Origin: Cellulophaga sp. RHA19
GTDB lineage: Bacteria; Bacteroidota; Bacteroidia; Flavobacteriales; Flavobacteriaceae
Assembly: GCF_002813425.1 (NCBI RefSeq)
Contig: NZ_PHUL01000001.1
Span: forward strand, 2,859,001-2,923,000
Length of the DNA: 64,000 bases
Direction: 5' to 3'
Position 1 is the stretch's first letter, and each line of letters starts with the position of its first letter. Shown one piece after another: positions 35,483 through 44,498 of this stretch. The notes beneath the pieces were generated by a model. It saw only the letters and a program-made list of their open reading frames with translations. It was not told the DNA's origin and searched no databases. Both the position numbers and the translations under genes were made by a program.

Positions 35483-36415
35483 ATGGGGTCCATCTTACAC
35501 ATAACCAACGGAGGAAACTTTACAGATAGATTGAAAAACTTACCTATAAAAGGAGACATTATTACCTGGAATGAGATGTTGTGCGAAGGCAAAACATTAA
35601 ATAACGTAGGTAGTGAAAGTTTTTGGAAAGCTAGGTTTGATTTTTTAAGCAAAAACTATAAGGTTACTAAAGCAAAGTTTATTGATTTAACATTAAAAGA
35701 ATACAGGTCTTTATGTAATCATAAAAAAGAAGATAAAATTGTTTTATGGTTTGAGTATGATTTGTTTTGTCAGATTAATATGCTTGCCGTTGTTAGTTGG
35801 TTAAAAATGCACCGCAGATACGCAGAAATATCTGTAGTTTGTAGCGGAGAAATAGAAGGAAAATCTAAACTTTATAGTTTATCTGAGTTAACAAACGACC
35901 AACTACTGCAGCATTATGAAGAGCGTACGTTTTTACGGCAAGATGATATAGAATATGCAGATTATATATGGCAGTTGTATTGTAGTGATAACCCTATTAG
36001 GTTAGAAAACTTAACAGATTTTGCCAAATATAGATTTCCTTACTTAGAAAAAGCTATAGATCTTCATTTACAACGCTTCCCTTCTATTAAAAATGGCTTA
36101 AATGCAGTAGAAAATAATCTTTTGCAATTGGCATCAACCAAAAAACCAAAAACCAAAAACGAACTTATTAAAAAGTTACTTGTAGCAGATAATAACTACG
36201 GTTTTGGAGATATTCAATATCAAAAAATAATAACTTCTTTAAAACCTTTATTTGGTTCTTTTAACCCAGTTAAACTAACTAAAAAAGGAAAAGAAATACT
36301 AGAACAACAAACAAGTTATTACTCTTGTATACAAGATAATGACGTTTATTTAGGTGGTGCATTAAAGTATAACTTTTTGTACAACACCAATACAGACAGA
36401 ATCCTTAAATTATAA
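35483..36415 (+). CDS. DUF1835-domain protein
   Basis: Protein of 310 residues. The N-terminus (HITNGGNFTDRL, then GDIITWNEMLCEGKT) is the DUF1835 pattern, and the C-terminal part has short helical segments with a final winged-helix-like region (NPVKLTKKGKEILEQQ). No enzyme function is established for this family. It is soluble, with no signal peptide. The stop codon is followed after one base by the start of the nucleoside phosphorylase gene, so the two are co-transcribed, and the next gene begins 2 nt later. Confidence 0.75.
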   Translation: MGSILHITNGGNFTDRLKNLPIKGDIITWNEMLCEGKTLNNVGSESFWKARFDFLSKNYKVTKAKFIDLTLKEYRSLCNHKKEDKIVLWFEYDLFCQINMLAVVSWLKMHRRYAEISVVCSGEIEGKSKLYSLSELTNDQLLQHYEERTFLRQDDIEYADYIWQLYCSDNPIRLENLTDFAKYRFPYLEKAIDLHLQRFPSIKNGLNAVENNLLQLASTKKPKTKNELIKKLLVADNNYGFGDIQYQKIITSLKPLFGSFNPVKLTKKGKEILEQQTSYYSCIQDNDVYLGGALKYNFLYNTNTDRILKL

Positions 36416-36416
36416 T

Positions 36417-37286
36417 ATGCAATTAAGTCCATCGGAGTTAATTTTAAATGCTGACAATAGCATTTATCACCTTAATATATTACCAGAAGATATAGCAACT
36501 ACCATAATTACTGTTGGCGATCCCGACCGTGTTGGTGAAGTATCTAAGTATTTTGATACCATAGAGCTTAAAAAAGGTAAAAGAGAGTTTATTACACATA
36601 CTGGTGTACTTAACGGAAAACGTATTTCTGTTATTTCTACAGGTATTGGTACAGATAATATAGATATTGTTTTAAACGAATTAGATGCTTTAGTAAATAT
36701 AGATTTTACTACAAGAACTATTAAAGAAGAGAAAACAACTTTAGATATTATTAGAATTGGTACATCTGGTGCAATACAAGCAGATATTCCTATAAATTCT
36801 TTTCTAATGAGCGAATATGCCATTGGCTTAGATAGCTTGTTGCAATTTTATGATAGCAAACACGTACAGCATACTGAAATTCAGGATGCTTTTGTGACAC
36901 ATACAAATTGGGCAAAAGAGAAATCTACACCCTATGTTGTTACTTGCAGCACAAAACTAGCAGATAAAATATACTCAGATAAATTTGTAAAAGGTTTTAC
37001 CGCTACAAATGTTGGTTTTTATGGTCCTCAAGGCAGAATTTTACGTTTAAACACTCAGGATAACGAGTTAAACAACAAAATAGTATCTTTTAGGCATAAT
37101 AATTTAAAAGTTACCAATTTAGAAATGGAAACTTCTGGTATTTATGGCTTAGCAAAATTGCTTGGTCATAATGCATTATCATTAAACGCTATTTTAGCTA
37201 ATAGAGCTAACGGAGAGTTTTCTGTAACACCATCAGAAACTGTAGAAGAGTTAATAAAATATACGCTAAACAAGCTAACATCATAG
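36417..37286 (+). CDS. Nucleoside phosphorylase (uridine phosphorylase-like)
   Basis: Cytoplasmic enzyme of 289 residues of the PNP/UDP family. Seen are the N-terminal VGDPDRVGEVSKYFD (phosphate/ribose region, about 33-47), STGIGTDNIDIVLNEL (about 80-95), RIGTSGAIQADI (about 118-130) and the C-terminal EMETSGIYGLAKLLG (about 238-252) that contacts the nucleoside. It would cleave a pyrimidine or purine nucleoside with phosphate to give base and ribose 1-phosphate; uridine is the best guess. The substrate may instead be linked to the cytoplasmic binding-fold protein encoded next. It is placed 1 nt after DUF1835 and 2 nt before the next gene. Confidence 0.85.
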   Translation: MQLSPSELILNADNSIYHLNILPEDIATTIITVGDPDRVGEVSKYFDTIELKKGKREFITHTGVLNGKRISVISTGIGTDNIDIVLNELDALVNIDFTTRTIKEEKTTLDIIRIGTSGAIQADIPINSFLMSEYAIGLDSLLQFYDSKHVQHTEIQDAFVTHTNWAKEKSTPYVVTCSTKLADKIYSDKFVKGFTATNVGFYGPQGRILRLNTQDNELNNKIVSFRHNNLKVTNLEMETSGIYGLAKLLGHNALSLNAILANRANGEFSVTPSETVEELIKYTLNKLTS

Positions 37287-37288
37287 TA

Positions 37289-38134
37289 TTGAAAACAGTT
37301 AAAATAATAGGAGTTCCGGAGCATTTTAATTTACCTTGGCATTTAGCTATAGAAGAAAATGCATTTAAAGACCGTGGTATAAATTTAGAATGGACAGATA
37401 TTCCTGAAGGTACAGGAAGAATGTGTCAAATGTTGGCAGATAACGAGGCAGATATAGCTATTATACTTACTGAAGGTTTGGTAAAAAGTATTACTGCAGG
37501 TACAAAAGCAAAAATTGTACAAGAGTATATTGCAACACCTCTTTTATGGGGAATACATGTTGGTGCAAACAGTAAGTACCAGACTATAGAAGATCTTATA
37601 AATACCAAAGCAGCAATTAGTAGGTTTGGTAGTGGTAGTCATTTAATGGCATATGTTAATGCACAAAATAAAAATTGGGACACCAGCAAATTACAGTTTC
37701 AAATTATTAATAATTTAGATGGCGCTGTAGAAGGATTAACTAACGGTACCGCAGATTATTTTATGTGGGAACATTTTACCACAAAACCTTTAGTAGATAA
37801 TGGAACTTTTAGAAGAGTAGCAGACTGCCCTACTCCTTGGCCTTGTTTTGTAATTGCTGCAACAGATAATTTTATTGCAGAAAATTCTGGCACACTACAA
37901 CATATTTTAGAAGTTATAAATATGTATACTGAAGAATTTAAAACCATACCAAGTATAGACCGTACACTTGCAAATAGGTATGAACAACAGTTAGGAGACA
38001 TACAAGAATGGATGTCCAAAACACGTTGGAGTCAGTCACAATTAAACACAAAAACATTAGAAAAAGTACAAGACACTTTGCTTTCTTTAGATTTAATAGA
38101 TAAAAAACTAGACAGTAACTCTGTTTTACTTTAA
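37289..38134 (+). CDS. Cytoplasmic periplasmic-binding-fold protein (NMT1/SsuA/ThiY-like)
   Basis: Protein of 281 residues with the two-lobe fold of ABC-transporter binding proteins of the NMT1/SsuA type (KTVKIIGVPEHFNLPWHLA, GRMCQMLADNEADIAI, IRFGSGSHLMAY-like SRFGSGSHLMAYV, and GTADYFMWEHF). It has no signal peptide; TTG 37289, the only plausible start, lies 2 nt after the phosphorylase stop. No permease or ATPase gene is nearby, so it is unlikely to serve uptake. PBP-fold proteins used as enzymes or ligand carriers in the cytoplasm are known (menaquinone enzymes MqnA/MqnD, pyrimidine synthase Thi5). Cysteines in a CPTPWPC segment (about 189-195) are notable but their role is unknown. Confidence 0.7.
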   Translation: MKTVKIIGVPEHFNLPWHLAIEENAFKDRGINLEWTDIPEGTGRMCQMLADNEADIAIILTEGLVKSITAGTKAKIVQEYIATPLLWGIHVGANSKYQTIEDLINTKAAISRFGSGSHLMAYVNAQNKNWDTSKLQFQIINNLDGAVEGLTNGTADYFMWEHFTTKPLVDNGTFRRVADCPTPWPCFVIAATDNFIAENSGTLQHILEVINMYTEEFKTIPSIDRTLANRYEQQLGDIQEWMSKTRWSQSQLNTKTLEKVQDTLLSLDLIDKKLDSNSVLL

Positions 38135-38147
38135 TAAATAAGCTCAA

Positions 38148-38813
38148 TTACCATTCTACCTGTGCCTTTCCACTATCTTTTAGAATGGTATTTGCAGCGC
38201 TAAAATGTTTGTTTCCAAACCAATACCCTCTATTTGCGCTTAAAGGAGATGGGTGTCCGCTTGTTAAAATATGATGCTTTTTAGTATCTATTAATTTTGA
38301 TTTCTTTTTGGCAAATCCACCCCAAAGTAAAAAAATAACACCTTCTTTTTCCTCAGATATTTTACTAATAACAGTATCTGTAAACGTTTCCCATCCTTTT
38401 TTTTGATGACTACCAGCCTCGTGCGCTTTAACAGTTAATGTAGCGTTTAATAACAAAACACCCTGTTTAGCCCATCGTTCTAAATTACCACTTTCAGGAT
38501 ACGATATATTTAAATCGGTTTCTAATTCTTTAAAAATATTTATTAGTGAGGGCGGATGCTTAATATCATCTTTTACAGAAAAACACAATCCGTTTGCCTG
38601 GTTTGGTCCGTGATAGGGATCTTGACCAATAATTACCACTTTAGTATCATTAAAAGAACTCCAATTAAAGGCAGCAAATATGTCTTTTTTTTCAGGATAA
38701 CATGTATTTTTTTTATACTCTGTAGTAACAAAAGAAGTAAGCTCTTTAAAATACTCTTTTTTAAACTCTGGTAAAATAATATGACTCCAACTTTCTGGTA
38801 TACTTGTTTTCAT
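38148..38813 (-). CDS. ung: Uracil-DNA glycosylase, family 1
   Basis: DNA repair enzyme of 221 residues that removes uracil from DNA. Motifs are clear: VVIIGQDPYHGPNQANGLCFSV (catalytic Asp in GQDPYH, about residues 60-80), LLNATLTV (about 118), and the DNA-binding loop HPSPLSANRGYWFGNKHF (about 188-205). The length and order match family-1 enzymes. It is convergent to the preceding gene and stands alone. No unusual features. Confidence 0.97.
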   Translation of the reverse strand: MKTSIPESWSHIILPEFKKEYFKELTSFVTTEYKKNTCYPEKKDIFAAFNWSSFNDTKVVIIGQDPYHGPNQANGLCFSVKDDIKHPPSLINIFKELETDLNISYPESGNLERWAKQGVLLLNATLTVKAHEAGSHQKKGWETFTDTVISKISEEKEGVIFLLWGGFAKKKSKLIDTKKHHILTSGHPSPLSANRGYWFGNKHFSAANTILKDSGKAQVEW

Positions 38814-38879
38814 TCTTTATCAAAACTAATTATTCAACTAAAATAATACTATCTTTAAACCCTTGAAAAAATATACGCA

Positions 38880-40376
38880 TTGAAAAAATTAAAATTTCCT
38901 TCTGCACAAGCAATTTTATTGGTAATAGCAGCACTTGTAGCTGTTTTAACATATTTAGTGCCGGCTGGTAAATACGACACATTAACGTATAATGAAGCTG
39001 ATAATACTTTTGTTAGAAAAAGTGGATCAGAATCTACTGTAATACCTGCCACTAAAGAGGTACTAACTACATTGCACATTAATATTCCTTTAGAAAAATT
39101 TAAAAACGGAGATATAAGAAAGCCTATAGGTATACCTGATACTTATAAAGAGATTGAGGCACAACCACAAGGTGTAGCAGCTTTTTTAAAATCGCCTATA
39201 AAAGGAATAATTGAAGCTGCAGACATCATTTTTTTAGTCTTAATTATTGGTGGTTTAATTGCCATAATGAATTTAACTGGTGCATTTGATGCCGGAATTG
39301 CCTGGTTAGCTAATAAGTTACAGGGAAAAGAATACATATTAATAATTTTGGTTACTTGCCTTATTGCTTTAGGCGGAACAACTTTTGGTTTAGAAGAAGA
39401 AATAATAGCCTTTTACCCTATTTTAATTCCAATATTTTTAGCTGCTAAATATGATGCAATGGTTGCTTTGGCATCTATTTACATTGGTTCATGTATAGGT
39501 ACTTTAGCTTCTACCATAAATCCGTTTAGTGTTATTATAGCATCTAATGCAGCTGGTATAAACTGGACATCTGGTATAGATGGTAGAGTTATTACACTTG
39601 TTTTGGGTTTAATTATTTGTATTGTTTACATTACTAGATATGCACAGCGTGTTAAAAAGGACCCTACTAGGTCTATTATTTATGACCAAAAAGCAGAGAT
39701 AGAACACTTATTTGGATCAGACGCTAGTAAGACTAACTTAAAATTAACTGGTAGACTACGCTTAATATTGCTTGTATTTACAGCTTGTTTTGTTGTAATG
39801 GTATACGGTGTATCTAGTTTAGACTGGTGGTTTGTAGAGATGACAACTGTGTTTTTAGTAGGCTCTATAATCATAGGCATTATTGCAAAAATTAAAGAAA
39901 CACAATTTATAGATACTTTTGTTAAAGGTGCAGGAGACCTTTTGGGAGTTGCTTTTATTATAGGTATTGCCAAGGGTGTAACCGTTTTAATGCAAGATGG
40001 TGCAATAGGAGATACATTATTATACTATGCCTCTAGTGTTACTAGCGGTATGGAAAAAGGTATTTTTATTAACTCTGTAATGTTGGTGTATAGCGGACTT
40101 TCATTTTTTATACCTTCTACATCTGGTATGGCTGTTTTAAGTATGCCTATAATGTCGCCTTTAGCAGACACAGCAGGTATTGGCAGAGAAATGATTGTAA
40201 ATGCGTATTTGTATGGTATGGGATTATTTAAGTTTATAAACCCTACCGGATTAATACTTGCTTCTTTAGCAATTGTGAAGGTTGGTTACAATAAATGGCT
40301 AAAATTTGTATGGCCTTTAGTAGCTATTTTAACCATATTTTTAATGGTAGTGCTTACTGTATCTGTTTATTTATAA
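38880..40376 (+). CDS. YfcC/DcuC-type membrane carrier
   Basis: Inner-membrane carrier of 498 residues with about 12 helices. It begins with the YfcC-type helix AILLVIAALVAVLTYLVPAGKYD, has a conserved loop ALGGTTFGLEEEIIAFYPI (about 160-178), and a second half with FIPSTSGMAVLSMPIMSPLAD (about 417-437), typical of the C4-dicarboxylate/YfcC-like ion-transporter group. The substrate could be a basic amino acid, dipeptide or dicarboxylate; not resolvable here. The start is TTG 38880, the only one before the conserved helix. A TATCTTTA box at 38850-38857 could be its -7 element. Confidence 0.85.
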   Translation: MKKLKFPSAQAILLVIAALVAVLTYLVPAGKYDTLTYNEADNTFVRKSGSESTVIPATKEVLTTLHINIPLEKFKNGDIRKPIGIPDTYKEIEAQPQGVAAFLKSPIKGIIEAADIIFLVLIIGGLIAIMNLTGAFDAGIAWLANKLQGKEYILIILVTCLIALGGTTFGLEEEIIAFYPILIPIFLAAKYDAMVALASIYIGSCIGTLASTINPFSVIIASNAAGINWTSGIDGRVITLVLGLIICIVYITRYAQRVKKDPTRSIIYDQKAEIEHLFGSDASKTNLKLTGRLRLILLVFTACFVVMVYGVSSLDWWFVEMTTVFLVGSIIIGIIAKIKETQFIDTFVKGAGDLLGVAFIIGIAKGVTVLMQDGAIGDTLLYYASSVTSGMEKGIFINSVMLVYSGLSFFIPSTSGMAVLSMPIMSPLADTAGIGREMIVNAYLYGMGLFKFINPTGLILASLAIVKVGYNKWLKFVWPLVAILTIFLMVVLTVSVYL

Positions 40377-40536
40377 ATAAAACTAGCTTTATATTTATAC
40401 AGTGATAGAAATTATTTTTTTCAACAACGTTAAAAAATAGAGTTGTCACAAATGGCGTATTTTGTAATTATGTACAGATATTTTTAAATACGCGATTCTC
40501 GTAGATTTGGAATTTTAAGTAAAAAATAATTTCTAC

Positions 40537-41136
40537 TTAGTAGTACAATCTAAAATCTAGTAGTTTACACATTTTATAATGCCTTTGGTGTAACTCTTCT
40601 ACAACATCAAACATATTATCATCTTCTTTAAATAAATTAAAGAATGCTTTATCTAGTTCTGAGCTGGTTACCCCATTAAATTCATTACCATAGCCAGAAA
40701 CACCTTTAGCACCAGTTATGTCTATAAAATACTGAGCTTCTTCTTCGTCTAAATCTAAGACTTTAGCATTAGAAAAGTGTAAAATTTTATCTTGTAATTT
40801 ACCTTCAAAAATTTCTGCTATTTCTTGTAAACTATAATAATAGTCATTTAGGCAAATACTATTAGCTTCGCCAGTTATCACTAAGTAAATTATTTCGTAG
40901 TTTTTAAAATTATGATCATCTAAAAGCAGTGTATTTAAACTAGCTTCTAAACCTTCAATAGTGTCACAAGTTTTATAAATACTAGCTACTCCATATTGCT
41001 TAGTTAACTCTCCTAATTTTTTTTGAGCATCAGTAACTGTATCAATTTCTATATCATCTACCGCTTCTAAACAGTAAATAAAATAATCTGGATCTATTAA
41101 TTCTTCTTGGGGTAATTGTTGCCTTTTTTCTAACAA
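40537..41136 (-). CDS. Conserved hypothetical protein (possibly DUF6642)
   Basis: Not firmly recognised. Soluble acidic protein of 199 residues with no signal peptide. It shows DYFIYCLEAVDDIEIDTVTD near the N-terminus, a central hydrophobic strand IIYLVITGEANSICL, and a C-terminal helix rich in His/Met/Lys (LHQRHYKMCKLLDFRLYY). The pattern may correspond to the Pfam family DUF6642, of which I am unsure. It lies on the minus strand 58 nt downstream of the DUF421 gene, and may share its transcript. No domain suggests an activity. Confidence 0.55.
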   Translation of the reverse strand: MLEKRQQLPQEELIDPDYFIYCLEAVDDIEIDTVTDAQKKLGELTKQYGVASIYKTCDTIEGLEASLNTLLLDDHNFKNYEIIYLVITGEANSICLNDYYYSLQEIAEIFEGKLQDKILHFSNAKVLDLDEEEAQYFIDITGAKGVSGYGNEFNGVTSSELDKAFFNLFKEDDNMFDVVEELHQRHYKMCKLLDFRLYY

Positions 41137-41194
41137 ACTTTAGTATTTATGATAACAAATAAAATGCAAAAATAATACTTATCTTTTAGTCTAT

Positions 41195-41716
41195 TTATTT
41201 TTTAACACCCGTTAAAATTTCATCAGACAAGCCAATATCTTTACTCTTATGTATTACAGATATATCTCCGGTACTCTCTAAAACAACAGCTAAAGCTTCA
41301 CTTTTATCTTTTACATTTGCCTCTCTAAGCTTAGCGTAAACATCTTTAGCATCTACATTTGTTTTTCTTAAATTATTAAGGATAAATTCTCCGTTTTCCA
41401 TTAATAACATTGGTTTATTGGTAAACAAATTATTAAACCATTCAAAATTTCGTTTGCAATATGAAAAAACAGATTGAAATAAGATGATGCCACCCAAAGC
41501 TATTGCTCCTTTAGTAATAGATTGCCCTGAGTTTAAAACTATAGATGCTAATATAGAGCCTATTGCTATTGTAGAAGCAAAGTCAAAACTAGACATTTTT
41601 GCAAAAGTTCTTAGCCCAGATATTCTGGTAATTACAATAATTATTGTAAAAATTGCTAAAATACTTAGTATAACTCTTCCTATAATATCACCTGAGGCAA
41701 ACAACCAATTTTCCAT
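41195..41716 (-). CDS. YetF-like membrane protein (DUF421)
   Basis: Small membrane protein of 173 residues. Three helices fill the first ~90 residues (VILSILAIFTIIIVITRISGLRTFAKMSSFDFA, where RISGLRTFAKMS is the DUF421 signature), followed by a soluble C-terminal domain (FNNLFTNKPMLLMENGEF and NNLRKTNVDAKDVYAKLREANV). The family is widespread, with YetF/YdfS studied in Bacillus as membrane-associated proteins affecting the cell surface or spore, but the molecular role is unknown. Shorter than Bacillus members (about 220-230), lacking part of the tail. Confidence 0.85.
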   Translation of the reverse strand: MENWLFASGDIIGRVILSILAIFTIIIVITRISGLRTFAKMSSFDFASTIAIGSILASIVLNSGQSITKGAIALGGIILFQSVFSYCKRNFEWFNNLFTNKPMLLMENGEFILNNLRKTNVDAKDVYAKLREANVKDKSEALAVVLESTGDISVIHKSKDIGLSDEILTGVKK

Positions 41717-41811
41717 ATCTATTTTTTTATTTCAAAACTATAGATATTAGTATTTTGTAATTGTCTTAATTAGATTTTATGTTAACGCTATACATTTTTT
41801 AGCCTTTTAAA

Positions 41812-41859
41812 TAAAAAAGCACTAACAAAACCAGATGTTTACTAGTTTAATTAGTGCTT
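41812..41859 (-). terminator. Rho-independent terminator (minus strand)
   Basis: AAGCACTAA (41817-41825) pairs with TTAGTGCTT (41851-41859), with a 25-nt loop; on the minus strand a T run follows (41813-41818). It closes the deaminase gene. Confidence 0.7.
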
Positions 41860-41878
41860 AAAACGGAATACTCTTTAA

Positions 41879-42349
41879 TTAATACTCTGTTTTATCTTCT
41901 TTTTTAGTCCATTCGTTAAAAGGCTTTATTGCTATCTCTGGAGACAATTGCTCAAACGGGATGCTTCTTTCATTGTATGGTAACGGAATTTCTTTGTAAA
42001 TAAACTCGTCATCAAACCCAATATTAGCAGCATCTGCTTGGCTACTACCGTAGTAAACTTTGTCTGGTCTAGCCCAATAAATAGCACCTAAACACATAGG
42101 GCAAGGCTCACAAGAGGTATAAATTGTACAACCATCTAACTGAAAAGAATCTAAATTTTTACACGCATCTCTAATTGCAGTAACCTCTGCATGTGCAGTT
42201 GGGTCGTTAGTAGATGTTACTTTATTATTTCCTTTTCCTATAATTTTACCATCTTTTACTATAACGCAACCAAATGGTCCGCCTTCATTGTTTTGCATTC
42301 CTCTTAAAGCTGCATTTACAGCTTCTTGCATAAACTTTTCATTACTCAT
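41879..42349 (-). CDS. Nucleoside/guanine deaminase (CMP/dCMP deaminase fold)
   Basis: Zinc-dependent deaminase of about 156 residues. Zinc and catalytic residues are visible in PTAHAEVTAIRDAC (His-x-Glu, about 55-57) and SCEPCPMCLGAIYWA (two Cys, about 85-97), the guanine deaminase/TadA pattern; KVYYGSSQADAANIGFDDEFIYKEI continues as in bacterial GuaD-type enzymes. Guanine deamination to xanthine is the best guess, with other purine nucleobases possible. The longest frame starts at 42382, but ATG 42349 (MSNEKFM) matches the usual N-terminus of the family and was chosen. Confidence 0.85.
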   Translation of the reverse strand: MSNEKFMQEAVNAALRGMQNNEGGPFGCVIVKDGKIIGKGNNKVTSTNDPTAHAEVTAIRDACKNLDSFQLDGCTIYTSCEPCPMCLGAIYWARPDKVYYGSSQADAANIGFDDEFIYKEIPLPYNERSIPFEQLSPEIAIKPFNEWTKKEDKTEY

Positions 42350-42428
42350 TTTATTTCTATTTTTTAGCAAAATACAAATCATTTTAAAATAAGCTCATAT
42401 TTATTACAATTACTCGTTTTTGGGCATA

Positions 42429-42464
42429 AAAAAAAGTCCATCAAACTAATGATGGACTTTTTGT
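42429..42464 (-). terminator. Terminator after the cold-shock gene
   Basis: AAAGTCCATC (42433-42442) pairs perfectly with GATGGACTTT (42451-42460); A-rich on one flank and T-rich on the other, so it works on the minus strand after the cold-shock gene and possibly for the opposite strand. Confidence 0.85.
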
Positions 42465-42483
42465 AAAAACTTGAAATATATAT

Positions 42484-42675
42484 TTAGATAACTTTTACGT
42501 TTACTGCATTTAATCCTTTGTTTCCTTCTTGTAAGTCAAATTCAACTTCATCACCTTCACGGATTTCATCAACTAATCCTGAAATGTGTACAAAATGATC
42601 TTTCTCTACTCCTTCTTCAGTTATAAATCCGAATCCTTTTGTGTCGTTGAAAAACTTTACTGTTCCTTTACTCAT
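42484..42675 (-). CDS. Cold-shock-domain protein
   Basis: Nucleic-acid-binding protein of 63 residues with a single cold-shock domain: KGTVKFFNDTKGFGFITEE (RNP1 motif KGFGFI) and DHFVHIS (RNP2 motif FVHIS). Such proteins bind single-stranded RNA/DNA and keep mRNA unfolded; many are not cold-induced. It has a plausible -7 box TATCTTTG on the minus strand (42718-42711) and a short leader of about 30 nt, so there is no long cold-box leader as in E. coli cspA. Length and sequence are typical of flavobacterial Csp. Confidence 0.95.
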   Translation of the reverse strand: MSKGTVKFFNDTKGFGFITEEGVEKDHFVHISGLVDEIREGDEVEFDLQEGNKGLNAVNVKVI

Positions 42676-43032
42676 AATAATATTGTATTAATAATTTGAT
42701 ATCAATAGTGCAAAGATAGTGCCAATAAAAATAGAAAGGCTCTTTTTTGTAACTTATTATTAATAAATAAATTACAAAAAATATTTAAAGTACTAATTAA
42801 AATGATTTTTAGTTGGTTTTATTACTGAAAATTTAATTGTTATTTAAAGGTATTTCTATTTCAAAAGGTACACTAATAGTATGCTTATTTATATAGTTAT
42901 AAAATGTATAATTCTCTTTATCTATTTTTGATGAACTCTAAACTATATTAATAGTAATAATATCTCTAAATTGATGGTGAAAAACCAGTAATACGTATCT
43001 TTACAAACTTAAAACACTAGTATTTATAAGGT
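42676..43032. other. Gene-free region between divergent csp and Crp-like genes
   Basis: About 360 bp. It holds the csp promoter (CAAAGATA at 42711-42718, reading TATCTTTG on the minus strand) and a TATCTTTA box at 42996-43003 that may be the -7 element of the Crp-like gene. The middle is AT-rich with no convincing open frame or RNA gene. Confidence 0.5.
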
Positions 43033-43602
43033 TTGGAGCAGATAAAAGCGTACTTAGATCAAATAGCAACAATTTCTAATGAAGATTGGGAGTTTTTCAC
43101 TTCTAAATTACAACGTAGAGTAATACCCAAAAAAGAGGTTTTTTTAAAGCTAAATGAAATAGAAAACCATATTTCTTTTATAGAAACTGGTGTAGTACGT
43201 TTGTTTATACCAAAGGATAACCCAGACAAAGAAATTACGTTTGGTTTTAGTTTTGACAATCAGTTTATTAGTGCATACGACTCTTTTTTAACTCAGCAGC
43301 CCTCTGCATACGAGTTACAAGCACTTACCAAAACCACTTTATTAAGTATAACTTATGAAGATTTGCAGCAAGTATATGCAAAAACACAAATTGGTAATTT
43401 TATAGGTAGGTTAACAGCAGAGCGTTTATTTTTAATAAAGTCTAAACGAGAGCAAAACTTACTTAACCTTACTGCAGAAGAACGTTACCTAAAGTTATTT
43501 AAAGAACGTCCAGAACTTTTAAAGGTAATTCCGTTAAAGTACATAAGTTCTTACATTGGTATTACAGCACAGGCTCTAAGCCGTATAAGAAAGCGCCTAT
43601 AA
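43033..43602 (+). CDS. Crp/Fnr-family transcription regulator
   Basis: Regulator of 189 residues. The N-terminal cNMP-binding-like beta-roll (about 20-110; KEVFLKLNEIENHISFIETGVVRLF) is followed by a dimerisation helix and a shortened DNA-binding region (YLKLFKERPELLKVIPLKYISSYIGITAQALSRIRKRL), where IGITAQALSRIRK is the recognition helix. This is the flavobacterial short Crp-like type, usually without known effector. The start is TTG 43033. It lies 79 nt before the desaturase gene, with a weak hairpin between them, so it may control the desaturase, but that is an inference from position only. Confidence 0.85.
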   Translation: MEQIKAYLDQIATISNEDWEFFTSKLQRRVIPKKEVFLKLNEIENHISFIETGVVRLFIPKDNPDKEITFGFSFDNQFISAYDSFLTQQPSAYELQALTKTTLLSITYEDLQQVYAKTQIGNFIGRLTAERLFLIKSKREQNLLNLTAEERYLKLFKERPELLKVIPLKYISSYIGITAQALSRIRKRL

Positions 43603-43623
43603 GCCAGCATATATTGGCTTTTT
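43601..43623 (+). terminator. Weak terminator after the Crp-like gene
   Basis: AAGCCA (43601-43606) pairs with TGGCTT (43615-43620), then four T (43619-43623). It overlaps the last two bases of the Crp-like stop codon. The stem is short, so read-through is likely. Confidence 0.4.
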
Positions 43624-43661
43624 ATTGATTTAGGTTCATTGTTTTGCGAAAAACTCCAATT

Positions 43662-43669
43662 TACCTTTG
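43662..43669 (+). promoter_or_regulatory. -7 promoter element of the desaturase gene
   Basis: TACCTTTG matches TAnnTTTG. It lies 15 nt before ATG 43684, so the mRNA would start almost at the start codon. This argues against the upstream TTG at 43639 as the translation start. Confidence 0.6.
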
Positions 43670-43683
43670 CAAAAAAAAGTTAT

Positions 43684-44427
43684 ATGGCAGTAGTCATTTT
43701 TGTTTTGGTGTTATGGTACGGAGGTTTATTTTTTCAGTCGTTCTTTTTACACCGTTATGCAGCCCACCAAGTTTTTACAATGTCTAAAACTATGGAGCGT
43801 ATTACCTTTGTATTAACCTGGATTTTTCAAGGTTCTAGTTATTTAAGTGCCTATGGTTATGGCGTAATGCACCGCATGCACCACGCCTATACAGACACAG
43901 AAAAAGATCCGCACTCCCCTGCCTATGACGACAATTTGTTTTCTATGATGTGGCGTACAAAAACAGTATACCAAGACATTAATAAAGAGCGTATTGCAGT
44001 AGACAAACGTTTTACTAAAAATGTACCACAATGGAAATCTTTTGATGCTTTTGCAAGTTCTAGATTCTCTAGACTTTTATGGATAGCACTATACATTTTA
44101 TTCTTTGCCTATTTTACTACAGCCGCTTGGCAATGGGCTTTGTTACCAATTGCTTTTTTAATGGCACCAATACACGGCGTTATTATTAACTGGTTTGGAC
44201 ACATTTACGGTTACGTAAATTTTAAAATGAAAAACACTAGTAAAAACCTTTTTAGGTTCGATTTTTTAATGATGGGCGAAGGTTACCACAACAACCACCA
44301 CAAATATGCTAGTAGAGCTAATTTTGGAGTAAAATGGTACGAGGTAGATGTTACCTATGTTATTATTAAAATACTTAATGCCTTTGGACTTATTAAGCTT
44401 AGAACTATTAAAGTATCTAGTAAATAA
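43684..44427 (+). CDS. Fatty acid (acyl-CoA/acyl-lipid) desaturase
   Basis: Membrane di-iron desaturase of about 247 residues. The three His boxes are present: HRYAAH (about residues 29-34), HRMHHAYTD (about 61-65, H-x-x-HH) and GEGYHNNHHKY (about 198-208, H-x-x-HH). Two long hydrophobic stretches precede and follow the second box. Such enzymes introduce a double bond in acyl chains using O2 and an electron donor; position cannot be predicted. ATG 43684 was chosen over TTG 43639 because a -7 promoter box lies in between. It follows a Crp-like regulator gene. Confidence 0.9.
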   Translation: MAVVIFVLVLWYGGLFFQSFFLHRYAAHQVFTMSKTMERITFVLTWIFQGSSYLSAYGYGVMHRMHHAYTDTEKDPHSPAYDDNLFSMMWRTKTVYQDINKERIAVDKRFTKNVPQWKSFDAFASSRFSRLLWIALYILFFAYFTTAAWQWALLPIAFLMAPIHGVIINWFGHIYGYVNFKMKNTSKNLFRFDFLMMGEGYHNNHHKYASRANFGVKWYEVDVTYVIIKILNAFGLIKLRTIKVSSK

Positions 44428-44498
44428 GTTGTTTTATAGTATAAATATCGTTTTTAGTTTTACGTAATACTTTCGTAGGTCGGCCTAAAAGAATATTC

